From Pseudomonas putida (GTDB lineage: Bacteria > Pseudomonadota > Gammaproteobacteria > Pseudomonadales > Pseudomonadaceae), in the NCBI RefSeq assembly GCF_001941965.1, contig NZ_MKZO01000067.1, forward strand, positions 233,404 through 297,403: 64,000 nt of DNA, in the 5' to 3' direction. Shown one piece after another: positions 16,159-24,581 of this stretch (the stretch's first letter is position 1; the number at the start of each line of letters is the position of its first letter). Made by a program: the position numbers and the translations under genes. The notes beneath the pieces were generated by a model. It was not told the origin of the DNA. It worked only from the letters and a program-made list of their open reading frames with translations, and made no database searches.

Positions 16159-18786
16159 TCAGCCGGTGTTGCGCAACCCCGCCGCGATACCCGCCACGGT
16201 CACCAGCAGGGCTTGCTCCAACGGGCTGTCCAGAGCGGCTTCGCGCTCCCGGGAGCGGGCCAGCAGCTCGGCCTGGAGCAGGTGCAGCGGGTCCAGGTAG
16301 GTGTTGCGCAGGCGGATGAACTCCAGGGTCGCCGGGCTGTGCGCCAGTAGCACCGGTTGCCCGGTCAGGCCGAGCACCACCTGGCACGCCTGCGACAATA
16401 GGTCGCGCAATTGTTCACCCAAAGGTCGCAGTTCTGGTTGCACCAGACGTTCGTCGTAGGACGCGGCGATTTCCGCATCGGCCTTGGCCAGGACCATCTC
16501 CAGCATATCGATGCGGGTGCGGAAGAACGGCCACTCCTCGCGCATCTGCGCCAGCAGCGGACCTTGCCCGCGGGCCAGGGCGTTGTTCAGGGCGGCTTCC
16601 CAGCCGAGCCAGGCCGGCAGCATCAGGCGGGTCTGGGTCCAGCCGAAGATCCACGGGATGGCGCGCAGGCTTTCGATGCCGCCGGCACGGCGCTTGGCCG
16701 GGCGGCTGCCCAGGGGCAGGCGGCCCAGTTCCTGCTCTGGCGTGGACTGGCGGAAGTACTCGACGAAATCCGGGTTTTCCCGCACCACGCCGCGATAGGT
16801 CTGCACGCCGTCGGCGGCCAGTTGGTCCATCACCTCGCGCCAGGCCGGTTGCGGCGGTGGCGGCGGCAGCAAGGTGGCTTCCAGCACGGCGGCCAGATAC
16901 AGGTTGAGGTTCTGCTCGGCGATATCCGGCAGGCCGAACTTGAAGCGGATCATCTCGCCCTGTTCGGTGGCGCGGAAACGCCCGGCCACCGAGCCCGGCG
17001 GCTGCGACAGGATCGCCGCGTGGGCCGGCGCGCCGCCACGACCGACGGTGCCACCGCGACCGTGGAACAGCAGCAGCTCGACTTCCTGCTCGCGGCAGAT
17101 CTGCACCAGGGTTTCCTGGGCCCGATACTGCGCCCAGGCGGCGGCGGTGGTGCCAGCGTCCTTGGCCGAGTCGGAATAGCCGATCATCACTTCCTGCGGG
17201 CCGTGCAAGCCACTGCGATAACCCGGCAGCGACAGCAGGCGCTGCATCACCGGCCCGGCGTTATCCAGGTCGGCCAGGGTCTCGAACAGCGGCACCACGC
17301 GCATCGGCCGTTGCAGGCCGGCTTCCTTGAGCAGCAGTTGCACCGCCAGCACATCGGAGGCGGCGCCGGCCATGGAGATGACATAGGAACCCAGGGATGC
17401 CGCCGGGGCCGCGGCGATCTCGCGACAGGTGGCAAGCACTTCGGCGGTGTCGTCCTGGGGCTTGTAGTGCGGCGGCAGCAGCGGGCGGCGGCTGGCCAGT
17501 TCGCGCTGGAGGAAGTCGATGCGCGCTTCTTCGTTCCATTCGGCGTAGCTGCCAAGACCGAGGTATTCGGTGATTTCACTGAGGGCAGCGGCATGCCGAC
17601 CCGAGTCCTGGCGCACGTCCAGGCGCACCAGGAACAGGCCGAAGGTCACGGCGCGGCGCAGGGAGTCGAGTAGCGGCCCGTCGGCGATCACGCCCATGCC
17701 GCATTCATGCAAGGACTCGAAGCACAGGTGTAGCGGTTCGAAGAGTTCGCGGTTGTCCTGCAGCACCAGCGGACCCGGGGCTTGCGCCGTGGTCAGCGCC
17801 GACTGGGCCCAGGCCCGGGTTTCCCGCAGGCGCTCGCGCAGTGGCTTGAGTACGGCGCGGTAAGGTTCGGCGCAGTCGCCGACCTTGGCGCGCAGGGCCG
17901 GACTGGCCTCCTGCATCGACAGTTCGGCGGCGAGGGAGTGCACATCACGCAGGAACAGGTCGGCCGCCATCCAGCGTGCCAGCAACAGCACTTCGCGGGT
18001 GACGGCGGCGGTGACATTGGGGTTGCCGTCACGGTCACCGCCCATCCACGAGGCGAAACGTATCGGCGCCGCCTCCAGCGGCAGATGCAGGCCCGTGGCC
18101 GCGTGCAGGGCCTTGTCGGCCTTGCGCATATGGCTGGGGATGGCGTGCCAGAGGGAATGCTCGATCACCGCGAAGCCCCACTTGGCCTCGTCCACCGGAG
18201 TTGGCCGGGTGCGACGGATTTCCTCGGTGTGCCAGGCCTCGGCGATCAGCCGTTGCAGGCGCTCACGGACCTGCTCGCGCTCGGCGGGGGTCAGGTCGCG
18301 GTGGTCCTGGGCAGCCAGTTGCGCGGCGATCGCGTCGTATTTCTGGATCAGGGTGCGCCGCGCCACCTCGGTGGGGTGGGCGGTCAGCACCAGTTCGATA
18401 TTCAGCTTGCCGAGCTGGCGGGCCAGGGCGTCGTCGCTGTGGCCGGCAGCCTTGAGGCGGGCCAGCAGTTCGGGGAGCACCTGGGCCTCGAAGGGCTCGG
18501 GCTGATCGGCGTCGCGACGGCGGATCAGCTGGTACTGCTCGGCGATATTGGCCAGGTTGAGGAACTGGTTGAAGGCCCGGGCTACCGGCAGCAGTTCGTC
18601 GTCGGCGAGGTCGGCGAGGGTCGAGCTGAGCTGTTCCTCACCGCCGCTGCGATCAGCCTTGGCGCTATGGCGGATCGCCTCGATCTTCTGCAGGAATGCC
18701 TCGCCGTGCTGTTCGCGCACGGTATTGCCCAACAGCTCGCCCAACAGATGAACATCTTCCCGCAAGCGTGCATCGATATCGGTCAT
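16159..18786 (-). CDS. ppc: Phosphoenolpyruvate carboxylase
   Basis: Ppc carboxylates phosphoenolpyruvate to oxaloacetate, refilling the TCA cycle. The 875-residue length is normal. Key motifs are LTAHPTEVARRTL with the catalytic His, WMGGDRDGNPNVT, GYSDSAKDAGTTAA, FHGRGGTVGRGGAP (the mobile PEP-binding loop) and the C-terminal RNTYLDPLHLLQAE and GIAAGLRNTG. The ATG at 18786 gives MTDIDARLREDVHLLG, as in other pseudomonads; an upstream in-frame extension to 18852 enters the divergent promoter region. It is divergent from the gene at 18915. Confidence 0.97.
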   Translation of the reverse strand: MTDIDARLREDVHLLGELLGNTVREQHGEAFLQKIEAIRHSAKADRSGGEEQLSSTLADLADDELLPVARAFNQFLNLANIAEQYQLIRRRDADQPEPFEAQVLPELLARLKAAGHSDDALARQLGKLNIELVLTAHPTEVARRTLIQKYDAIAAQLAAQDHRDLTPAEREQVRERLQRLIAEAWHTEEIRRTRPTPVDEAKWGFAVIEHSLWHAIPSHMRKADKALHAATGLHLPLEAAPIRFASWMGGDRDGNPNVTAAVTREVLLLARWMAADLFLRDVHSLAAELSMQEASPALRAKVGDCAEPYRAVLKPLRERLRETRAWAQSALTTAQAPGPLVLQDNRELFEPLHLCFESLHECGMGVIADGPLLDSLRRAVTFGLFLVRLDVRQDSGRHAAALSEITEYLGLGSYAEWNEEARIDFLQRELASRRPLLPPHYKPQDDTAEVLATCREIAAAPAASLGSYVISMAGAASDVLAVQLLLKEAGLQRPMRVVPLFETLADLDNAGPVMQRLLSLPGYRSGLHGPQEVMIGYSDSAKDAGTTAAAWAQYRAQETLVQICREQEVELLLFHGRGGTVGRGGAPAHAAILSQPPGSVAGRFRATEQGEMIRFKFGLPDIAEQNLNLYLAAVLEATLLPPPPPQPAWREVMDQLAADGVQTYRGVVRENPDFVEYFRQSTPEQELGRLPLGSRPAKRRAGGIESLRAIPWIFGWTQTRLMLPAWLGWEAALNNALARGQGPLLAQMREEWPFFRTRIDMLEMVLAKADAEIAASYDERLVQPELRPLGEQLRDLLSQACQVVLGLTGQPVLLAHSPATLEFIRLRNTYLDPLHLLQAELLARSREREAALDSPLEQALLVTVAGIAAGLRNTG

Positions 18787-18914
18787 CAACCTTCTCCACC
18801 CTGGAAAAACTGCCTTTCTTGCAGAGTGCCCCACTACCGGTCGTGCTTTCAAGGCGCAGGCTCAAGCGAACTGGCTACGCTTTAACCAGTCCCAATGGTT
18901 TTACGGAGGGCATC

Positions 18915-19259
18915 ATGAAGATTCGCGAACTTGCGCAGAGCTGGGAACAGAACGCCACAGGCCGCCTGAGCCCGACCGGTCATGTCCTGCACCTGGACGT
19001 GGAAGCCTCGGCGCGCCTGGCGGCGCTGGCCGAGATGTATCCGAAACGCACCCCGGAGGAACTGCTCGGCGAGCTGCTGGGCGCGGCGCTGGAAGAGCTG
19101 GAGGCGAGCTTCCCGTATATCCAGGGGCGGCAGGTGATCGCTACCGATGAGGAGGGCGATCCGCTGTATGAGGATGTCGGGCCAACGCCGCGGTTTCTGG
19201 CGCTGTCGCGACGGCATCTGCATGCGTTGAGCAGTGGCAAGGATGGTTCGACCCACTGA
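18915..19259 (+). CDS. Conserved small protein, often annotated as pilin assembly protein
   Basis: This 114-residue cytoplasmic protein begins MKIRELAQSWEQNATGRL. It has a helical core with YPKRTPEELLGELLGAALEE and ends in ALSRRHLHAL. The start at 18915 is chosen because GGAGGG lies 6 bp upstream; the longer frame to 18696 lies inside the ppc antisense. Databases have called relatives type 1 pili tip component or pilin assembly protein, but I see no chaperone or pilin feature and regard the function as unknown. It is divergent from ppc, as in P. aeruginosa. Confidence 0.75.
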   Translation: MKIRELAQSWEQNATGRLSPTGHVLHLDVEASARLAALAEMYPKRTPEELLGELLGAALEELEASFPYIQGRQVIATDEEGDPLYEDVGPTPRFLALSRRHLHALSSGKDGSTH

Positions 19260-19282
19260 TATCACTGACACACTGGCCACCC

Positions 19283-19369
19283 TGTGGGAGCTGGCTTGCC
19301 AGCGATTTGGCCGGCATGAGCAATGAGGTTGCCCGATCTGGCCTCATCGCTGGCAAGCCAGCTCCCACA
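19283..19369. repeat. REP doublet, type A
   Basis: The REP cores at 19283-19306 and 19346-19369 are inverted around a 39-bp spacer that aligns with the spacer of the doublet at 3679, so it is the same REPIN subclass. It follows the small protein gene at 18915. Confidence 0.9.
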
Positions 19370-19484
19370 GGGGTCTCCAGCGGCCGCAAGACCGATGAAT
19401 ACCGCTCCATCCCCGCAAAAGTTCCCGTCCTATCCCACTGACCAATCAGTCAGAAAAAGTCGCCCATCAAGCGGCACTTTTTGT

Positions 19485-19512
19485 GAACTTTTCAAAAATC
19501 GTTCGACTCCCA
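19485..19512 (+). promoter_or_regulatory. AlgU (RpoE-type sigma-22) promoter for the DUF4398-lptF pair
   Basis: GAACTT at 19485-19490 and TCCCA at 19508-19512 are spaced by 17 bp, matching the AlgU consensus GAACTT-N16/17-TCnnA, about 90 bp before the DUF4398 start. In P. aeruginosa lptF is known to be AlgU-controlled, which agrees with this reading. Confidence 0.65.
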
Positions 19513-19601
19513 CCCATTAGCCACTACGGCAAAAATACCTCCCGGCCCGCCCGGAGAGGCGTGTCGATGGACTGTTACGGATGTTCATCAGGAGTGTTCC
19601 A

Positions 19602-20030
19602 ATGGAGTTGACCACCATGAAGACCCGCATCGAAAAATCCCCGTTCCAACTGCGCGGGATCAAGCTGGCCGCCCTGGCCCTGGGCAGCAGCCTGGTTCTG
19701 GCCGGTTGTGCTGGCAAGCCACCTACCGAGCAGTACGCCGTGACCCAGTCGGCGGTGAACTCGGCGGTCAGTGCCGGTGGCACCGAATACGCCGCCGTCG
19801 AGATGAAGGCCGCGCAGGACAAGTTCAAGCAAGCCGAAATCGCCATGCACGACAAGAAGTATGACGAAGCCAAGATCCTCGCCGAACAGGCCGAGTGGGA
19901 TGCCCGCGTCGCCGAGCGCAAGGCGCAGGCCATGAAAGCCCAGAAAGCCGTGCAGGATGCCCGCCAGGGCGTCCAGGACGTACGTGAGGAAGGCATGCGT
20001 GCCGCTGACCCGATGCAGCCGCAGCAGTAA
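19602..20030 (+). CDS. DUF4398 lipoprotein
   Basis: This 142-residue outer-membrane or periplasmic lipoprotein has a signal segment (LAALALGSSLVLAGC) with the lipidated Cys in LAGC, then a mostly helical, Lys/Ala-rich DUF4398 domain (YAAVEMKAAQDKFKQAEIAM, EAKILAEQAEWDARVAERKA). Start 19602 has GGAG 7 bp upstream; an ATG at 19617 in the same frame is an alternative. It is followed 47 bp later by lptF, and both sit behind the AlgU-type promoter. The pair probably acts in envelope stress or peptidoglycan association; the role of this member is unknown. Confidence 0.85.
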   Translation: MELTTMKTRIEKSPFQLRGIKLAALALGSSLVLAGCAGKPPTEQYAVTQSAVNSAVSAGGTEYAAVEMKAAQDKFKQAEIAMHDKKYDEAKILAEQAEWDARVAERKAQAMKAQKAVQDARQGVQDVREEGMRAADPMQPQQ

Positions 20031-20077
20031 GCGCCGCCGCGCTCCGTGCATTCGAAATCGATCAAAGGACGAACACT

Positions 20078-20869
20078 ATGCGTAACCACGTGATGATTCC
20101 CGCCCTCCTGGCCGTCAGCATGGGCCTGGTTGCCTGCGCTCACCAGCCGAACCCAAACCTGGAATCGGCCCGGACCAACTTCTCCGCCCTGCAAAGCGAC
20201 CCGCAATCGAGCAAGGTCGCCGCCCTTGAAACCAAGGACGCCCAGGACTGGCTGAACAAGGCCGACAAGGCCTACATGGACAAGGAAGACGACAAGAAGG
20301 TCGACCAACTGGCCTACCTGACCAACCAGCGCGTCGAGGTGGCCAAGCAGACCATCGCCCTGCGCACTGCCGAAGCCGACCTGAAGAACGCCGCCGCACA
20401 ACGCGCCCAGGCCCGCCTGGATGCCCGTGACGCGCAGATCAAGAAGCTCCAGGAAAGCCTCAACGCCAAGCAGACCGACCGCGGCACCCTGGTGACCTTC
20501 GGTGACGTGCTGTTCGACTTCAACAAGGCCGAGCTGAAAAGCAGCGCCTTCCCGAACATCACCAAGCTGGCGCAGTTCCTCCAGGAAAACCCTGACCGCA
20601 AGGTGATCGTCGAGGGCTACACCGACAGCGTCGGCAGCGCCAACTACAACCAGACCCTGTCCGAGCGCCGCGCCAACTCGGTGCGCATGGCGCTGGTACG
20701 TGCCGGTGTCGACCCGACCCGCATCGTCGCCCAGGGTTATGGCAAGGAGTATCCAGTCGCGGACAACACCAGCAACTCCGGTCGTGCGCAGAACCGTCGG
20801 GTGGAAGTGACCATTTCCAACGACAACCAGCCAGTGGCACCGCGTAGCAGCATGAGCAGCGCGCAGTAA
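20078..20869 (+). CDS. lptF: OmpA-family outer membrane lipoprotein LptF
   Basis: This 263-residue lipoprotein has lipobox VACA-type processing (signal LLAVSMGLVAC). An N-terminal DUF4398-like helical domain and a coiled coil (DLKNAAAQRAQARLDARDAQ) lead into a C-terminal OmpA peptidoglycan-binding domain at about residues 140-250 (FGDVLFDFNKAEL, EGYTDSVGSANYNQTLSERR, NRRVEVTISN). It matches LptF of P. aeruginosa in architecture and in its neighbour, an AlgU-regulated envelope protein linked to survival under stress. It ties the outer membrane to the cell wall. A strong intrinsic terminator follows. Confidence 0.88.
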   Translation: MRNHVMIPALLAVSMGLVACAHQPNPNLESARTNFSALQSDPQSSKVAALETKDAQDWLNKADKAYMDKEDDKKVDQLAYLTNQRVEVAKQTIALRTAEADLKNAAAQRAQARLDARDAQIKKLQESLNAKQTDRGTLVTFGDVLFDFNKAELKSSAFPNITKLAQFLQENPDRKVIVEGYTDSVGSANYNQTLSERRANSVRMALVRAGVDPTRIVAQGYGKEYPVADNTSNSGRAQNRRVEVTISNDNQPVAPRSSMSSAQ

Positions 20870-20885
20870 CCTGCAGGCTGTGACG

Positions 20886-20916
20886 AAAAATCCCGCCGGT
20901 TGGCGGGATTTTTTTT
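20886..20916 (+). terminator. Intrinsic terminator after lptF
   Basis: TCCCGCC (20891-20897) and GGCGGGA (20902-20908) form a 7-bp stem with loop GGTT, followed by a run of eight T residues. This is a textbook rho-independent terminator 17 bp after lptF; the A-run before the stem extends the pairing. Confidence 0.9.
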
Positions 20917-21007
20917 GCGTATCGCTGGGAAAAGATCCTAGTGATATTTACTGCTTGAGAGCCAAGAATCCCGAACTGTTAGCGTGAATTCAGACGGACT
21001 TGGTGCC

Positions 21008-21253
21008 ATGCCCAAAACATTCGCAGTACTTGCCGATCTCAAGAAAGACCCTATGGGTGTTCTGCGTGCAGCCAATGGCTACACGGTGGTCATCCTCGAT
21101 AGAAATGCACCCGCCTTCTATGCAGTTCCACCCGAGCGTTACGAAGCGATGCTGGAAATGATCGATGATGCCCGACTGGCGGAGCTGGTACGCCAGCGGC
21201 AGGGCGAGCCTGCAGTCCGGGTGGACATCGATGAGCTGATCGCGGGCAACTGA
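21008..21253 (+). CDS. Orphan Phd/YefM (StbD-like) antitoxin
   Basis: This 81-residue antitoxin has the N-terminal MPKTFAVLADLKKDPMGVLR, the VVILDRNAPAFYAVPPERYE DNA-binding/dimer core and the acidic toxin-binding tail (LVRQRQGEPAVRVDIDELI) of StbD/RelB-like Phd proteins. Start 21008 (ATG) is preferred to a GTG at 20984 on family alignment. The cognate RelE/StbE toxin normally begins within a few bases of the stop; here no such frame follows and the sequence passes straight into a composite REP element. It is therefore an orphan, possibly kept as a solitary regulator. Confidence 0.8.
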   Translation: MPKTFAVLADLKKDPMGVLRAANGYTVVILDRNAPAFYAVPPERYEAMLEMIDDARLAELVRQRQGEPAVRVDIDELIAGN

Positions 21254-21285
21254 CGAAACACCCTCCTCCAGAGCGACACGGTCGG

Positions 21286-21473
21286 TGTAGGAGCTGGTTT
21301 ACCTGCGATGGACCGCAAAGCGGTCCCAAAACCATCCAGCACGAGTCAAGAGTCTCCATTGGATTCAGATTCAGCGCCTGGTTGATCGCATTTATCCAAA
21401 TACCCTGGCGTGGCAGGTTTTGGGACCGCTACGCGCTCCATCGCAGGTAAACCAGCTCCTACAGGGATCGTGG
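21286..21473. repeat. Composite long REP element, copy 1
   Basis: About 188 bp. Terminal inverted REP-like arms (GTAGGAGCTGGTTTACCTGC and complement) each continue into CGATGGACCGC...GCGGTCCCAAAACC-type inner arms around a unique core containing GCATTTATCCA and GGCGTGGCAGG. A second copy with the same arms and conserved core patches is at 40675-40853. It lies between the orphan antitoxin and a convergent hypothetical gene. Confidence 0.8.
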
Positions 21474-21484
21474 CAAGACTTCGA

Positions 21485-21811
21485 TCATTGGGCCGCCTGC
21501 GGCGTCTCCTGCCCCATGCAGCGCACCGCCTGCTTCTTGCTGTCCACCAGCACGCCGGTCAGGCCCTTCTGCTGCATGTCGAACAGCACCAGCACGCCGT
21601 CGATGCACTGGGCCATCTGCGGTGCCGGGTTGATCGAGAGCTTGTAGTCCTCGCCCGGCACCGTCTTGAGCATGGTGAATTCCGACAGCAGCAGCGCATC
21701 CTCCGGTTTGGCGAAATGCAGGTAGCCGTAGTACCACAGGGCGCAGACCGTGCCGACGATGCTGCAGACTCCGGTGATGATCAGGGGGATGGCGTTGCGT
21801 TCTTCACTCAT
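21485..21811 (-). CDS. Hypothetical membrane-anchored protein
   Basis: This 108-residue protein has one N-terminal transmembrane helix (LIITGVCSIVGTVCALWYYG) and a soluble, probably periplasmic, C-terminal part containing two cysteines (MAQCIDGVLVLFD, VRCMGQE) that could form a disulfide. I do not recognise a named family. Its start codon overlaps the stop of the upstream hydrolase gene by 4 bp (ATGA), so the two are translationally coupled. The gene order beside an alpha/beta hydrolase and a QEGLA protein is conserved-looking for Pseudomonas. Confidence 0.7.
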   Translation of the reverse strand: MSEERNAIPLIITGVCSIVGTVCALWYYGYLHFAKPEDALLLSEFTMLKTVPGEDYKLSINPAPQMAQCIDGVLVLFDMQQKGLTGVLVDSKKQAVRCMGQETPQAAQ

Positions 21812-22731
21812 TGCGACTTCTCGTCAGGGTAATTGGGGACTTCGGCCAGACGCCGCAGGCCGTTGAAATGTTCGGGGTCATCGAGGAAGCGCAGCATGAC
21901 CTGGCGCCAGGTCTTGTCGCCAAAGGTCTGCACATGCCCGCCCCGCACCAGTTGCAGCACCCGCGGCGGCGGCGCGGCCTGGTACACGCGGATGCCGTTG
22001 TCCATGGGCACCAGGGCATCGTCGATGCTGTGGAAGAACAGCTTGGGCGGGCTCTTCAGTTGGGCAACGGAGCGGATCGCGCTGTCGCCATCCGGCACCA
22101 GCCACGACAGCGGCACCTGCAACGGCCAGGTCAGCCACGAGGTGCTCAGGGCATAGCGCCCGACGTCACGATAACTGGCCGGCACCCCGTCGAACACCAG
22201 CGCCTTGAAGCGCGAAGCCTGCTCAGGGTGCTGCGCCAGGTAGTGGATCGCCATGGCCCCGCCAAGGCTCTGCCCCAGCAATACCTGCGGCTTGCCCTGC
22301 ACCTCGGGCGCCTTGTCCAGCCAGTCGAACGCTGCGCCGATGTCCTGGTAGACCTCCGGCAACGTCGGCTTGCCCGCTGACAGCCCGTACCCGCGGTAAT
22401 CGATCATCAGCACCTGGTAGCCCTGCTCCGGCAGCCAGTAACTGGCGCCCAGGTGCCAGGCCAGGTTGCCGCCGTTGCCGTGCAGGTGCAGCACCGTGCC
22501 CTTGACCTCCACGCCTTCCTTGGCCGGCAGCCACCAGCCATGCAGGCGCGTGCCGTCAGCGGCGGTCAGGGTCACGTCGCGCCAGGCGATCTTCGCCTTC
22601 TCAGGGGTGAACGGCTGCCCGGGCTCGGGATAGAACAGCAACGAACTGCACCCGGACAACCCCAGCAGCAACAGGCACGGGAGTAGTATCCCGCGCCAGC
22701 GCTCAGAGAATGTTCGAGTAGTCGGCTTCAA
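21808..22731 (-). CDS. Alpha/beta hydrolase lipoprotein
   Basis: This 307-residue serine hydrolase of the alpha/beta fold is attached as a lipoprotein (LLGLSGC lipobox, Cys28). Visible elements are the oxyanion segment LHLHGNGGN, the nucleophile elbow GQSLGGAM, an acid in IDDALVPMDNG and the catalytic His in RGGHVQTFGD. The substrate is unknown; relatives include Bem46/YfhR-like esterases. The first 29 bp overlap the end of the QEGLA gene, and its own stop overlaps the next gene by 4 bp, so three genes form a tightly packed unit. Confidence 0.88.
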   Translation of the reverse strand: MKPTTRTFSERWRGILLPCLLLLGLSGCSSLLFYPEPGQPFTPEKAKIAWRDVTLTAADGTRLHGWWLPAKEGVEVKGTVLHLHGNGGNLAWHLGASYWLPEQGYQVLMIDYRGYGLSAGKPTLPEVYQDIGAAFDWLDKAPEVQGKPQVLLGQSLGGAMAIHYLAQHPEQASRFKALVFDGVPASYRDVGRYALSTSWLTWPLQVPLSWLVPDGDSAIRSVAQLKSPPKLFFHSIDDALVPMDNGIRVYQAAPPPRVLQLVRGGHVQTFGDKTWRQVMLRFLDDPEHFNGLRRLAEVPNYPDEKSQ

Positions 22732-23986
22732 TCCGGTCCAGGCTCAGGTGATTGAGGAAGTTGGAGAAGCACATCCACGCCGACAGGGCATTGAGGTCGC
22801 GGAACTGCTCCGGCAGGTACTTGGGCGGCTCCACCAGCCCTTCGTCGACCAGCTGGCGCAGGGTGCGCATGTCTTCCAGGGTGGTCTTGCCGCAGAACAG
22901 CAAGGGTATCTGCTCCAGCTTGCCCTTTCTCACGGCCAACTGAATGTAGTTGTAAACCATGATGAAGCCCTTGAGGTAGGACAAGTCTTTGGTGAATGGC
23001 AGCCCGTTCGGCACCGAGCCACGGAATACCCGGCTGGCATTGCCGTAGCTTTCCGCCATCTCGAAGCCCTGGTCGCGGAAGAACTGGTAGATCTGCAGGA
23101 AGTCGGCGCCCTCCTCGACCATATGGATGGCGCGGGTGCGGTTGGTCAGCTTGCGCAGGCGGCTCGGGTAGGAAGCGAAGGCGATCACCTCCATGAGGAT
23201 CGCCAGGCCTTCCTGGGTCACCGTCGACGAGGGCGGACCCTTGGCCAGGAAGGTGCAGATCGGCTGGTTGAGACCGTTGAGGGTGGTGCCGACGTGTACC
23301 AGCCCTTCATGGACCTCCAGGGCCCGCACATCGCGGCTGTTGAACATGGCATCGGCGCGGATCTTGATGTAGTCGGCGCCCGCCGCGGCATCGGCGACGA
23401 TACCGTCGGACTCGAACACCCGGATGGTGCCCTCGGCCTCGCCGAACACCTTGTTCAGGCGCCCTTGGAGAATCTCCACGGCCTCCTTGGCGGTCAGGCT
23501 CTTGGGCTCGTCCTTGAGGTCGCCACGGCCGTCGATATTGTTCAGGTAGTCCGAGAGCATCAGACCGAGGTCCGAGAGCGTCGGATCACCGGCATGGAAG
23601 GCGTCGGAAGCCGCGCCGTAGAGCTCCTGCGAGATCAGCCCGAAATCATCGGTGCCACGCGCTTCGAGCATGCGCACCACCATGCGGTATTCCTTGCACA
23701 TGCGCCGCATGATCTGCCCGACCGGGTTGAACTGCCCCAGTTGGCGGGTGATATCGCGCTCGATGTTCTGGAATTCCAGTTTCAGCGCGCCGGAATCGAA
23801 GGACAGCGGCCGGTTCAGGTAATACTCGCGGCTGATCGCCGGCGGCTCCTTGCCCTTGGCCTTGAGAAAGCCCTGGCGGATGCTGTCGTCCCACTTCACG
23901 GCGTCCAGTACGCGGATCGGCGTCTGCGCCTGGACGATGCGGTCGGAAAGGGTGCGAATCGTCTGCTGGTACTCGTCCACGCTCAT
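22703..23986 (-). CDS. QEGLA-motif protein (DUF1704), flavohemoglobin expression-modulating family
   Basis: This 427-residue soluble protein of the DUF1704 family is named for the TQEGLA motif (at about residue 260). A zincin-like segment RALEVHEGLVHVGTTLNG precedes it, which suggests a metallopeptidase-type active site (HExxH-like, first His in HEGLVH). Family members are annotated as flavohemoglobin expression-modulating, but the mechanism is not established. It overlaps the downstream hydrolase start by 29 bp. It follows a small lipoprotein gene and a TetR gene on the same strand. Confidence 0.85.
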   Translation of the reverse strand: MSVDEYQQTIRTLSDRIVQAQTPIRVLDAVKWDDSIRQGFLKAKGKEPPAISREYYLNRPLSFDSGALKLEFQNIERDITRQLGQFNPVGQIMRRMCKEYRMVVRMLEARGTDDFGLISQELYGAASDAFHAGDPTLSDLGLMLSDYLNNIDGRGDLKDEPKSLTAKEAVEILQGRLNKVFGEAEGTIRVFESDGIVADAAAGADYIKIRADAMFNSRDVRALEVHEGLVHVGTTLNGLNQPICTFLAKGPPSSTVTQEGLAILMEVIAFASYPSRLRKLTNRTRAIHMVEEGADFLQIYQFFRDQGFEMAESYGNASRVFRGSVPNGLPFTKDLSYLKGFIMVYNYIQLAVRKGKLEQIPLLFCGKTTLEDMRTLRQLVDEGLVEPPKYLPEQFRDLNALSAWMCFSNFLNHLSLDRIEADYSNIL

Positions 23987-24007
23987 GCCTCGCTCTTCCT
24001 CTTGTGC

Positions 24008-24553
24008 TTACTTGCCGGCCCGCTGGAACCGCGCCACTTCGACGAACAGGTCGGAGTTGGCCGGATCGTCCAGGTAGGCCAGGACACGCTCGGCCGGGCT
24101 GTCGATCAACACCCCTTCGCCATTTTCCTCGGGCACCTCGACGGTGCGGCCGCTGAGTTCCTTCTTGTCCAGGGCCTGGGTGATCTGCTCGACGTCGAGG
24201 TTGTAGACCACCAGTTCCTTGCTATCGATCACTTCGAAGCCGCCGATCAGGAAATTGCCGCCCAGCTTCTTCGGCACTCCCGCCGACAGGTACCAGCGGT
24301 TGCCGTGCCGCGACACGGTGAACGCATATTCCTGGCGCGGCTTGCCCTTGGCGGTAGCCACGGCCTTGTAGGCGTTGCCGCCGGAACGGCTGATCTGCAG
24401 GGTCAGCGGCTCGCCCCAGGCGTCCTTGCTCGACCAGTTGCCGAGCAGGGCCTTGGGCGCCGCCTGGTTGGCCGGAATCGGCTCGTTGAAGGTCACCAGG
24501 CAGCCGTTCAACAGCAGGAAAGACAGGGCCAGCAGCACACGCCAGGCTTTCAT
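24008..24553 (-). CDS. Conserved lipoprotein
   Basis: This 181-residue lipoprotein has signal MKAWRVLLALSFLLLNGC and lipidated Cys18. The mature domain is beta-rich (LLGNWSSKDAWGEPLTLQIS, YAFTVSRHGNRWYLSAG) and resembles small outer-membrane lipoproteins with a lipocalin-like or MlaD-like strand pattern; I cannot name the family. The ATG at 24553 is chosen because it yields a clean lipoprotein signal and has AAGGAGA upstream; the frame extends to a TTG at 24619. It lies 28 bp after the TetR gene, in the same direction. Confidence 0.75.
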   Translation of the reverse strand: MKAWRVLLALSFLLLNGCLVTFNEPIPANQAAPKALLGNWSSKDAWGEPLTLQISRSGGNAYKAVATAKGKPRQEYAFTVSRHGNRWYLSAGVPKKLGGNFLIGGFEVIDSKELVVYNLDVEQITQALDKKELSGRTVEVPEENGEGVLIDSPAERVLAYLDDPANSDLFVEVARFQRAGK

Positions 24554-24581
24554 CGAAATCTCCTTGAGAGGCGCTTGCGAC

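Larger units (their letters stand above)
19260..19601. other. Intergenic region with REP doublet and AlgU promoter
   Basis: This 342-bp stretch holds no gene. It contains a REP doublet (19283-19369) and then an AT-richer segment with the AlgU-type promoter match (19485-19512) feeding the DUF4398-lptF pair. Confidence 0.8.
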
